Assembly: GCF_001652725.1 (NCBI RefSeq)
Contig: NZ_LWHJ01000029.1
Coordinates: 124,001-188,000 of the forward strand
Direction: 5' to 3'
DNA: 64,000 nt
From: Pedobacter psychrophilus
Lineage (GTDB): Bacteria; Bacteroidota; Bacteroidia; Sphingobacteriales; Sphingobacteriaceae
Both the position numbers and the translations under genes were made by a program. Shown in pieces: positions 27,360-36,123 of the stretch; position 1 is the first letter of the stretch, and every line of letters begins with the position of its first letter. The notes beneath the pieces were generated by a model that was given only the letters and a program-made list of their open reading frames with translations, was not told where the DNA came from and did no database searches.

Positions 27360-30300
27360 ATGAAAAAAAACTTACTACTGGCTGTTCTAAAAAATAAAAT
27401 TTTAATGTTTTGTCTGGTGTTCTTTGCAGCACATACTGGATATGGTACAGTTATCTACGTAGATATTACAAGTGTTGCAGTTAACCCAAACGGATTGAGT
27501 TGGTCTACAGCTCTCCCCAATCTGGAAAGTGCAATTGCTCAAGCGCAAAGCGGTGATCAAATATGGGTGGCTAAAGGAACCTATCAGCCCAACACTACCC
27601 CGACTGGTTACACTATGAAGAGTGGAGTTCAGATTTATGGGGGATTTCTTTCAGGTGCTACTGTTCTTTCAGACAGAAACTGGAAAGATAATCCGACAAT
27701 TTTACAACCACGCACTGATAGGGTTTTTGTAAATAATAATGTAAGCGCTACAGCAATTCTAGACGGATTTACAATAAGAAATGCATTATCAACAGGTATG
27801 ATTAATACCAACTCTTCGCCAACGCTTAGAAATATTGATTTTATTAATAATTTGATCTTTAGTACTTACGCCTATGGTGGAGCATTATTTAATAGTCAAA
27901 ACTCTAATCCATCATTAACCAATGTCAGATTTATTGGGAATAAATCAAGGTCAGGATCATCTTATGGTACGGGTGGAGCAATATATAATGCTACGGGTTG
28001 TACAACCACATTAACTAACGTGGTATTTTCAGAAAACATTAGTGAAACCACGGCCGGAGGTAATAGTTATGCAATGGGAGGCGCTATATATAATTCAGGA
28101 ACCTTGGTTTTGAATAATGTAGTATTTGATAGAAATGCGTGTATCGGCGGTACTTATCTTATGGGTGGAGCAATATGCAGTTCTGGAGGAGATGTAAAAA
28201 TAAGTAATACCGTTTTTACGGGTAATAGTGCCTATTATGGATCGATGATTTATGGCAATGCTGCTAATTTTGAGATTGTACATACTACGGGATCTAAAAA
28301 CGTTTACGCCGCATCAAGCTGGTATACTGGATTTTCATTTGCTGGCAATTCCAATTTAAAGGTGTCTAACTCTATTTTTATAGGTAATAGCGCTGGTAGT
28401 TTCCCATCTGCAACAACTATTAAAAATTCATTTTTTGATGTCGATCACCCCTCTGGTTCGGCAAATATTTCAGCTAACGATCTTCCATTTATAGATGTAA
28501 ATAATCCTGTCGGTGCAGATGGCAATTGGTTCACAGCAGATGACGGTTTAAAAATATCTTTGGACGCTAAGGTTACTCCAATTGATAAAGGTGAAACCAT
28601 CTCTATGCCGGGATTTAGTTCTGATATAGTAAATAACGCAGCGAAAGATATTTTAGGGCTTACTCGTCCAAAAGGATTCGCTAATGATCCAGGAGCCTAC
28701 GAAGCAGCAATAGATCAACAAGTTTTTTATGTAGATAGTGCAAATGTAAATGGCGTTCATGATGGCTTGACATGGGCAACGGCATTTAATAAATTGGAAG
28801 ATGCCCTTACGCAAGCGGCGCTTAGCATAGGCAGTCATGTATGGGTGGCTAAAGGGACATATTCTCCGCCTGCCAACCAGTCCTTCAAAATGGGGAGAAA
28901 AAACAAGATTTATGGTGGGTTTAGCAATAGCAATACAGACTTTTCCCAACGCAACTGGAAAGCCAATCCTACTATTTTGAAAGGAAGCGGTGCTGGGGTG
29001 ATTGATAATGATTATCTAAATGATGCAGGTCATGTTAGAGGATGGGCAATATTAGAAGGCTTTACCATTACCGGAGGTAATAACACCAAAGGCGGAGCGG
29101 GAATGTATAACAAATATGCTTCACCTGATCTGAAAGATATCATCTTCATGGATAACCAAACTACAGGCTCTGGTGGCGCACTGTATTCGGAAGGGTCAAG
29201 TTCATTGCTTAATAATGTTACTTTTAAACACAATACTGCGGGTATAGATGGAGGTGCTGTGTATATCACAACAATTACCAATCTCTTAACCTACAGCAAT
29301 GTGGTATTTATCAACAATACTGCAAACAGAGGGGGCGCTATAGCAAATATTGGGAATACTGCCTATTTGGATATGGTGAGCAATGTATTTGAAAATAACC
29401 ATGCAGTAAATGGAGGTGCTGTTTATAATACTTCTGCTTGGTCAATAAGTTTAACAAATACTGTTTTTGCAGGCAATACTGCCGATTTTACCGCCACAGT
29501 ACATAATGCCAATGCCTCTTATGCTATTTTCTTGAATACTTCTTTTTCTAAAAATATAGCACAGGACAATGTTCTTTTGGCTGGAGCGCAGTATCAAAAC
29601 TTGCTAACGAATTGTGTTTTCTGGGGCAATTCTATAGGCTTTACACGAGCAAGTTTTTACAGTTGCTATGGGCAGCAGACTAGTATTTCCTCTCCATTTG
29701 TAAATGCAAATCTTCCTACCGGAATTGATGGTATCTGGAAGACTGCGGATGATGGTATTCAATTGAAATATGAGGCAGGTGCAATAAACAAAGGTAATAC
29801 ACTTACTGATGCCAACACCAACTTGAGGACAAGTATGCTAAATGCTGCAAAAATAGATATATTAGGAGTAAATAGAGGCACACCACTATCTTATGATTTA
29901 GGTGCATACCAATATATTTTGCCAAATTTTACCCGCTTTTATGTGGACTCCTCGAGTTCGGCTACCATAAAAAATGGTGGCAGCTGGGCTTATGCGTATT
30001 CAAATTTGGCAGATGCCTTGGCAGATGCTAATCTGGAAGCAGGCGATACTGTTTGGGTGGCTAAAGGCACTTACACCCCAGTAACAGGAACCTCTTTTAA
30101 TATGAAAGAAGGTGTGAAGATATATGGCGGTTTCCTGAATACGGCTACAAATCAAAGCGAACGTGATATAAAAATAAATACAACCATATTAAAAGGAAAT
30201 GGCGCTCCTGTAATCTCAAATGTTTTTACACCAGCATCTGTGATGACGAATAACAGTGTTCTGGATGGCTTTACGGTTACCGGAGGAAAAGGATTTGGCG

Positions 30301-33300
30301 CAGGGATCTATAATAGCTATGCTTCGCCTATCCTCCGTAACCTCATCATCAAAAATAATGATGCTCGTAATTGTTACGGCGGAGGCTTATACCTTACTAA
30401 CTCTTCTAGTTCAACCTTAGAAAACGTGGTAATAGAAGGTAACATAGCTGATTGGGGTGGAGGGATAGAACTTGACAATAGCGCAGCACCGGTTTTAACT
30501 AAAGTGCTAATTAAAAACAATAAGGCTAGTTATAACGGCGGTGGAATAGATATATATTCAGCATCCATAAATTTAGATGCAGTAATTTTTGCTGAAAACG
30601 AGAGTGAAGGTGAAGGAGGCGGTATCAATTTGTATGGCAACGCTGACCCTTCTATTTTCAAGAATGTGGTTTTTTATAAAAACAAAGCTGTTACTGGTGC
30701 AGGCTTTAGTGCAGGTGATGGAGTTGCTGATATAACCAATGTTACTTTTATAGAAAATACAGCGTCTGACACAGGTGGTGGGTTCTATCAGACCCCATAT
30801 GGAAGTAGTGCCGTCTCCATAGTGAACAGCGTGTTTTGGGGAAACACAGCTGTAAGCGGTTTGCCTGATGTAGAAGGGATAAACTTTACGATAGATTATT
30901 CCTTTACACAAGGAGATTTTACAACAGTGGGAACCAGGAATGTCCAGGGCCAAAGTTCACCCTTTGTTTCCTTAACCGATGTGATTGGCCAGGACAGCTT
31001 ATGGTTCACGGCAGATGACGGTTTGCAACCTGCAAAAGCATCTCCGGTTATCAATGCGGGTTCAAACCTTGCGGCAGCGGCTATTAGCAATGACATTACC
31101 GGGCGTTCCCGTATTTTTGATACCACAGTGGATATGGGTGCTTACGAAGCTTACCCTAATTCCAATGCCAGCTTAACCGCTTTGAGTATCAGCAACGCTA
31201 CACTCGATCCAGCTTTTGTTCAGGCAACCATAGTTTATGAAACTGAAGTCACAAACGCAACAGATACCATTAATGTAACGGCAACATTTGCAGATGCTAC
31301 GGCAAAATTATTCTTAAATGGTGACAGTACATATATCACATTAGTTAGTGGAACAGCATCTCCATCTATAGCAATACCGGTAGGGCGTAATACAATTGAT
31401 ATAAGCGTAAAAGCAGCCGATAGTATAAGTGTAAAAACTTATACCATCAATATAGTAAGGGCAAAAGGAGATCAAGTTATTAATCCCATTGCAACGATAG
31501 AAAAAGCTTACGGCGATGCTGATTTTGAACCGGGAGCGACCAGCACTTCGGGACTACCTGTTAGCTATAGCTCGGCCGATACCACCATTGCGAAAACTTA
31601 CCAGGATAGCCTAGACAATAATAAATGGAAGATCAAAATCTTAAAAACAGGTACAGTAAATATCACAGCCAGCCAATCCGGAGATCTTTCTTTCCTTGCG
31701 GCAGACCCTGTGGTATTCGAGTTGAAAGTAAACAAAGGTTTAGCTACACTTGTGCTGGACAGTCTTTCGGCTACTTATGATGGGACGGCAAAAGCGGTTT
31801 CGCTAAGCACTAACCCCGCAGGCTTGAGCGGTGTAACCATCACTTATGATGGAGGCACCACAGTACCCATTGCGGCAGGAAGCTATGTGGTAGTAGCAAA
31901 ATTAGTGAACGACAATTATACCGCAGCAGATGCAACTGATACATTGATTATTGGTAAAGCAAATGCAACTTTATCTTTCACTAACCTTAACCCAACTTAC
32001 AATGGGACCGCAAAAGCGGTAACAGTAAATAGTAACCCTACATCGTTGACGGGAATAGCCATCACTTATAATGGTGCGGCAACTGTACCAAGCGCAGCAG
32101 GAAGCTATGAAGTGGTTGCAAAATTGACCAATACGAATTATACAGCTTCGGATTTGACCGATACTTTGGTGATTGCTAAGGCGAGTGCAACATTAACACT
32201 TTCTAACCTGCGCCAAATCCATAATGGTAATGCAAAAACAGTAACAGTAACCACAGATCCTGTAGGACTAACCGGGCTGAGTATTACTTATAATGGCTCA
32301 ACCAACGAACCAACAGCAGCTGGAAGCTATATAACCGTGGTCAGTTTAACCCATACAAACTATACGGCAGTTGCAGTAACGGATACTTTGGTCATTGACA
32401 AAGGTACCGCAACTTTAACGCTTGCTAACCTTTTAGCCACTTATGATGGAACAACTAAAGCAGCAACCGTAACTACAAATCCTGTAGGATTAAGCGGTGT
32501 GAGCATCACCTATGATGGTTCATCTACCGCACCAACAGCTGCGGGAACTTATGCGGTAGTCGCAAGCTTAACAAACTCCAATTATGCAGCATCTATAGCA
32601 AGTGGAAATCTGGTGATTGCCAAGGGTGCTGCTACGCTTATCGTTCCAAACGGGAGCTTAAATTATAATGGACAGGCGAGGGTATGGAACGTAACCACAA
32701 GTCCGCAAAATTTAACAGGTGTAAGCGTTACTTATAACGGATCAACTACTCCGCCAACCAATGCCGGAACTTATGAAGTCATTGCCTCACTAGTAAATGA
32801 TGATTACGCAGCGGATACTGCAAGCGGAACCATGGTGATCAATAAAGCTGGTGCGATATTTTCACTCAATGGCCTTAGAAGTGATTACGATGGCAATCCG
32901 CCATCGAATACAGTAAGCATTAGTCCTGCGGGTTTGAGTGGTGTAACTATTACCTATAACGGGCAAACTACTGCTCCAACTGATGCAGGCAGCTATATTG
33001 TATTGGCTACATTGAATAACATCAATTATGAAGCAGATGATGCTACAGATACTTTGTTTATTGATAAGGCCAATGCTACACTTACACTTTCTAGTTTATC
33101 AAAAACTTATGATGGCTCGGCTAAATCCGCAACGGTAACTACAAATCCTGTTGGATTAAGTGGTGTAGCTATCACTTATGCAGGGAGCACAACCGCTCCA
33201 ACAGCAGTCGGGACTTATGCAGTTGTGGCTTCTTTGACTAACGCTAACTATACTGCAGGTAATGCGACAGGAAATTTGGTCATCGCAAAGGGAACTGCAA

Positions 33301-34325
33301 CATTAACTTTATCCAGCCTTACCCAAACCTATAATGGTTCTGCAAAAACAGCTACAGTAACTACAAATCCTTTTGGATTAAGTGGTGTCGCAATCACTTA
33401 TGCAGGGAGCACAACTGCACCTACAGCTGCCGGAACTTATGCAGTAGTAGCAACGTTAACCAACGATAATTATACCGCAATAAATGCGACAGGAAATTTG
33501 GTGATTGGTAAAGCTACCCAAACCATCACTTTCCCAGCTTTTACAGGCAAAGCAGTTGGCAATCCAGATTTTGAACCGGGTGCAACTGTAGATTCTAATT
33601 TACCATTAACCTACACCAGTAGCAATACTTTTGTAGCTACAGTTTACCAGGATGCTGCCGATGGAAATAAATGGAAAATACAGATTGTTGGTGACGGAGT
33701 AACGGATATTACCGTATCACAAGCTGGTAATGCAAATTATAACAGTGCGCAAGCTTTAAGAGAACTAACTATTGGAGGTACTTTACCAGTTTCATTCATC
33801 AGCTTTGACGCTAAATTGAATAATGCTGGTTCTATTGATTTAACATGGCTGACGGCTTCAGAAAAAAATAACAGCTACTTTACCGTATTAAAATCTACGG
33901 ATGGCATGAATTTCAATGAACTCGCTAAAATCAGCGGAAGCGGAAATAGCGATAAACAGAACAGGTACCAAACGGAGGATAAAAATCCGGCAAATGGAAA
34001 TAATTATTACCAATTGGTGCAATATGATTTTGATGGAAAAGCAACAGTATTAGCGACAAAAGTTGTGAGGGTTTCTTTAGCAGTTACTACTGAGGTTTCG
34101 GTTTATCCAAACCCTATCCAAGATGTGGTAAACGTGAAGTTTGAAACTGGACGATTTAGTTCCATTAAGTTGATTGATATGAATGGAAAGGTGTTGATGT
34201 TGAAACCTATTGATGGCAAACAATCTTTGATGAGTTTAGAGATGGTTGATTTACCAGCTGCAAGTTATATCATCCGTTTGGAAGGAATCAATGGTATTGT
34301 TAGTAAAACCGTTGTTAAAGACTAA
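27360..34325 (+). CDS. Giant secreted beta-helix/MBG protein with T9SS sorting domain (2321 residues)
   Basis: After a signal peptide (about 1-29), three homologous right-handed beta-helix modules occur at about 30-450, 453-855 and 857-1265. Each opens with a YVD ... G.SW.tA. motif and VWVAKGTY, then many GGA(I/V)YN repeats like those of polymorphic outer-membrane proteins. A cadherin-like sandwich (1267-1375) and a Big2-like domain (to 1455) follow. Eight MBG-type repeats (about 1459-2050) come next, then another Big2-like domain and a T9SS sorting domain starting SVYPNPIQD near 2248. It is probably a cell-surface adhesin or polysaccharide-binding protein; no enzymatic residues were identified. 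The last ~270 bp of coding sequence are almost identical to the first giant gene. A strong terminator follows. Confidence 0.88.
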   Translation: MKKNLLLAVLKNKILMFCLVFFAAHTGYGTVIYVDITSVAVNPNGLSWSTALPNLESAIAQAQSGDQIWVAKGTYQPNTTPTGYTMKSGVQIYGGFLSGATVLSDRNWKDNPTILQPRTDRVFVNNNVSATAILDGFTIRNALSTGMINTNSSPTLRNIDFINNLIFSTYAYGGALFNSQNSNPSLTNVRFIGNKSRSGSSYGTGGAIYNATGCTTTLTNVVFSENISETTAGGNSYAMGGAIYNSGTLVLNNVVFDRNACIGGTYLMGGAICSSGGDVKISNTVFTGNSAYYGSMIYGNAANFEIVHTTGSKNVYAASSWYTGFSFAGNSNLKVSNSIFIGNSAGSFPSATTIKNSFFDVDHPSGSANISANDLPFIDVNNPVGADGNWFTADDGLKISLDAKVTPIDKGETISMPGFSSDIVNNAAKDILGLTRPKGFANDPGAYEAAIDQQVFYVDSANVNGVHDGLTWATAFNKLEDALTQAALSIGSHVWVAKGTYSPPANQSFKMGRKNKIYGGFSNSNTDFSQRNWKANPTILKGSGAGVIDNDYLNDAGHVRGWAILEGFTITGGNNTKGGAGMYNKYASPDLKDIIFMDNQTTGSGGALYSEGSSSLLNNVTFKHNTAGIDGGAVYITTITNLLTYSNVVFINNTANRGGAIANIGNTAYLDMVSNVFENNHAVNGGAVYNTSAWSISLTNTVFAGNTADFTATVHNANASYAIFLNTSFSKNIAQDNVLLAGAQYQNLLTNCVFWGNSIGFTRASFYSCYGQQTSISSPFVNANLPTGIDGIWKTADDGIQLKYEAGAINKGNTLTDANTNLRTSMLNAAKIDILGVNRGTPLSYDLGAYQYILPNFTRFYVDSSSSATIKNGGSWAYAYSNLADALADANLEAGDTVWVAKGTYTPVTGTSFNMKEGVKIYGGFLNTATNQSERDIKINTTILKGNGAPVISNVFTPASVMTNNSVLDGFTVTGGKGFGAGIYNSYASPILRNLIIKNNDARNCYGGGLYLTNSSSSTLENVVIEGNIADWGGGIELDNSAAPVLTKVLIKNNKASYNGGGIDIYSASINLDAVIFAENESEGEGGGINLYGNADPSIFKNVVFYKNKAVTGAGFSAGDGVADITNVTFIENTASDTGGGFYQTPYGSSAVSIVNSVFWGNTAVSGLPDVEGINFTIDYSFTQGDFTTVGTRNVQGQSSPFVSLTDVIGQDSLWFTADDGLQPAKASPVINAGSNLAAAAISNDITGRSRIFDTTVDMGAYEAYPNSNASLTALSISNATLDPAFVQATIVYETEVTNATDTINVTATFADATAKLFLNGDSTYITLVSGTASPSIAIPVGRNTIDISVKAADSISVKTYTINIVRAKGDQVINPIATIEKAYGDADFEPGATSTSGLPVSYSSADTTIAKTYQDSLDNNKWKIKILKTGTVNITASQSGDLSFLAADPVVFELKVNKGLATLVLDSLSATYDGTAKAVSLSTNPAGLSGVTITYDGGTTVPIAAGSYVVVAKLVNDNYTAADATDTLIIGKANATLSFTNLNPTYNGTAKAVTVNSNPTSLTGIAITYNGAATVPSAAGSYEVVAKLTNTNYTASDLTDTLVIAKASATLTLSNLRQIHNGNAKTVTVTTDPVGLTGLSITYNGSTNEPTAAGSYITVVSLTHTNYTAVAVTDTLVIDKGTATLTLANLLATYDGTTKAATVTTNPVGLSGVSITYDGSSTAPTAAGTYAVVASLTNSNYAASIASGNLVIAKGAATLIVPNGSLNYNGQARVWNVTTSPQNLTGVSVTYNGSTTPPTNAGTYEVIASLVNDDYAADTASGTMVINKAGAIFSLNGLRSDYDGNPPSNTVSISPAGLSGVTITYNGQTTAPTDAGSYIVLATLNNINYEADDATDTLFIDKANATLTLSSLSKTYDGSAKSATVTTNPVGLSGVAITYAGSTTAPTAVGTYAVVASLTNANYTAGNATGNLVIAKGTATLTLSSLTQTYNGSAKTATVTTNPFGLSGVAITYAGSTTAPTAAGTYAVVATLTNDNYTAINATGNLVIGKATQTITFPAFTGKAVGNPDFEPGATVDSNLPLTYTSSNTFVATVYQDAADGNKWKIQIVGDGVTDITVSQAGNANYNSAQALRELTIGGTLPVSFISFDAKLNNAGSIDLTWLTASEKNNSYFTVLKSTDGMNFNELAKISGSGNSDKQNRYQTEDKNPANGNNYYQLVQYDFDGKATVLATKVVRVSLAVTTEVSVYPNPIQDVVNVKFETGRFSSIKLIDMNGKVLMLKPIDGKQSLMSLEMVDLPAASYIIRLEGINGIVSKTVVKD

Positions 34326-34344
34326 CCTTTGTTATTAGTTTTTT

Positions 34345-34380
34345 AAAACGGCTGCCTAATAATGGGTAGCCGTTTTTTTT
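34345..34380 (+). terminator. Rho-independent terminator after the second giant gene
   Basis: ACGGCTGCC (34348-34356) pairs with GGTAGCCGT (34365-34373, one G-T pair), followed by a run of seven or more T. The left arm is shared with the flank of the first giant gene, but the right arm is not. Confidence 0.9.
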
Positions 34381-34402
34381 GCTAATGGGCACATCTAAAA
34401 CA

Positions 34403-34410
34403 TATATTTG
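34403..34410 (+). promoter_or_regulatory. -7 promoter box of the NUDIX gene
   Basis: TATATTTG fits TAnnTTTG and ends 16 bp before the ATG at 34427. It supports that start over the TTG at 34379, which lies in the T-run of the preceding terminator. Confidence 0.55.
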
Positions 34411-34426
34411 TATTAAAAATTCTAAT

Positions 34427-34975
34427 ATGAATCAACAAAATCCTTGGCAAACCAGAAGCAGCCAGAAAATATATGATAACCCATGGATTAGCCTTACTGA
34501 ACATCAGGTCATAAATCCCTCTGGAGGAAAAGGAATTTATGGTGAGGTACATTTTAAAAATTATGCGATTGGGATTATTGCTATTGATGAAGAAGATATG
34601 ATTTATCTAGTCGGGCAATACCGCTATCCTTTAAAACAATATAGCTGGGAATTGCCGGAAGGTGGTGGACCTTTAAATGGTGAACCCCTGGATTCGGCAA
34701 AGCGAGAACTATTAGAAGAAACCGGATTGGTCGCCAAAGAATGGAAAGAGGTTTTGAGAATGCACCTCTCCAATTCGGTAAGTGATGAATTGGGCATTTT
34801 ATATTTAGCTAAAGATTTTACTCAATTTGAAGCTCAACCTGAAGAAACAGAACAGTTAGAAGTTAAAAGAATGCCCTTTGAGGAAGCTTATCAAATGGTA
34901 ATTACTGGTGAAATTACCGATTCTTTGACTGTTGCCGGAGTCATGAGAGTTAAATTGATGAGAGCAGGTTTTTGA
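34427..34975 (+). CDS. NUDIX hydrolase (ADP-ribose pyrophosphatase-like)
   Basis: NUDIX enzymes hydrolyse nucleoside diphosphates linked to another moiety. The 182-residue protein (from 34427) has the Nudix box GGGPLNGEPLDSAKRELLEE with TGLV following, near residues 79-102. A FKNYAIGIIAIDEED core strand is upstream, and QYRYPLKQYSWELPEGG is typical of the ADP-ribose pyrophosphatase branch. The longer frame to 34379 starts inside the upstream terminator and is rejected. plsC follows 15 bp downstream, so they are probably co-transcribed. The substrate cannot be fixed from sequence. Confidence 0.9.
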   Translation: MNQQNPWQTRSSQKIYDNPWISLTEHQVINPSGGKGIYGEVHFKNYAIGIIAIDEEDMIYLVGQYRYPLKQYSWELPEGGGPLNGEPLDSAKRELLEETGLVAKEWKEVLRMHLSNSVSDELGILYLAKDFTQFEAQPEETEQLEVKRMPFEEAYQMVITGEITDSLTVAGVMRVKLMRAGF

Positions 34976-34990
34976 TTTATATTTGCTGCC

Positions 34991-35734
34991 ATGAAAAGAA
35001 TCATCGGACATATTTTAAGCCCACTACATCATATTGGTTTTTTTTTCTTTTTGATTGTTTTTCAGCCTATTCAATGGTTGTGCTATAAATTAGGAGGCTA
35101 TAAAGCGCATAAAGTTTCTGTTGATGCTTTAAACTTTTGTTTGATGATTTCTTATTATTTGGTTTTGGATATCATCAGTTTTAAAAATGAGCAAAATTTA
35201 CCTACAGATAGACCAATCATTTTTGTAGCTAATCACCAAAGCATGTATGATATTCCTCCGCTAATCTATTTTTTAAGAGATTATCATGCTAAATTTATTT
35301 CTAAAATAGAACTGACAAAAAATATCCCTTCCATTTCTTTTAACCTAAAATATGGTGGTGGTGCAAATATAGACCGCAGCGATAAAAAGCAATCTTTAGG
35401 GGAAATAATGAAGCTTGGACAAAGGATGAAGGATAACAATTGGAGTACGGTTATTTTTCCGGAAGGTACCCGTTCTAAAAACGGTAAGATGAAAGAATTT
35501 CAGATTGGCGGGATTGCTACCATCTTAAAAAAAGCACCAAATGCTTTAATCGTCCCGATAGCAATTGAGAATTCCTGGAAAATGGTTGAGTATGGCTTGT
35601 TATGGCTCAATTCTTTTATTCCATTAAAATTTACGGTTTTAACCCCAATAGAACCCGCTGGTAAAGATATTTTAGAATTGGTTAAAGAGGCAGAGAACAC
35701 CATAAAAGCCATTGCTGAAAGAAATTTATCTTAG
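34991..35734 (+). CDS. plsC: 1-acyl-sn-glycerol-3-phosphate acyltransferase (PlsC family)
   Basis: PlsC transfers a fatty acyl group to lysophosphatidic acid to make phosphatidic acid at the inner membrane. The 247-residue protein has an N-terminal membrane segment (GFFFFLIVFQPIQWLCY). The catalytic HX4D motif is NHQSMYD near residue 79, and the substrate-binding FPEGTRSK is near residue 158. The VPIAIENSW block is also conserved. Its position after the NUDIX gene suggests simple co-transcription rather than a pathway link. It complements PlsX, encoded elsewhere in this window. Confidence 0.93.
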   Translation: MKRIIGHILSPLHHIGFFFFLIVFQPIQWLCYKLGGYKAHKVSVDALNFCLMISYYLVLDIISFKNEQNLPTDRPIIFVANHQSMYDIPPLIYFLRDYHAKFISKIELTKNIPSISFNLKYGGGANIDRSDKKQSLGEIMKLGQRMKDNNWSTVIFPEGTRSKNGKMKEFQIGGIATILKKAPNALIVPIAIENSWKMVEYGLLWLNSFIPLKFTVLTPIEPAGKDILELVKEAENTIKAIAERNLS

Positions 35735-36109
35735 CTATAAAAATATCCTATTTACAATTTTCATAAATTCTATTGCCAATTTATATAAACAATTGACGCT
35801 TAAAAATTGCCTATCAATTAACGTAGCTGATTTTGTGGCGAACCAGAATTTGCGCTAAGGATGCAAAGGGCTTGGTACATTTTTATTGGTGCTTTTTTAC
35901 ACCAATAAAAATTACGGAACCCCTTAGCAGCCTGACTTGTGGGATAGGCTTGTGAATTGGGCAAAAGGAGCGCCCAAATATGAGATATTTAGGTTGATAA
36001 GTTTATTTGAAAATTTTATGTTTAACGTTAAAGGATTAATAAACATTCTATTAAAAATCACCTCAACGTTAAATTGCAAACACCACAGTTGTTGGCCTTA
36101 AAATTTTGT
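35735..36109. repeat. Intergenic compound inverted repeat before mutL
   Basis: GCTAAGG (35854-35860) pairs with CCTTAGC (35922-35928). Inside it, ATTTTTATTGGTG (35879-35891) pairs perfectly with CACCAATAAAAAT (35900-35912), giving an extended imperfect cruciform of about 75 bp. A second small hairpin, TTGGGC/GCCCAA, follows at about 35957-35980. No coding potential was seen in the gap. It looks like a dispersed non-coding element. Confidence 0.55.
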
Positions 36110-36117
36110 TATTTTTG
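36110..36117 (+). promoter_or_regulatory. -7 promoter box of mutL
   Basis: TATTTTTG matches TAnnTTTG and ends 6 bp before the ATG at 36124. A TTG at 36089-36091 sits 18 bp upstream as a possible -33 element. The geometry suggests an almost leaderless mRNA. Confidence 0.55.
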
Positions 36118-36123
36118 TGACTC

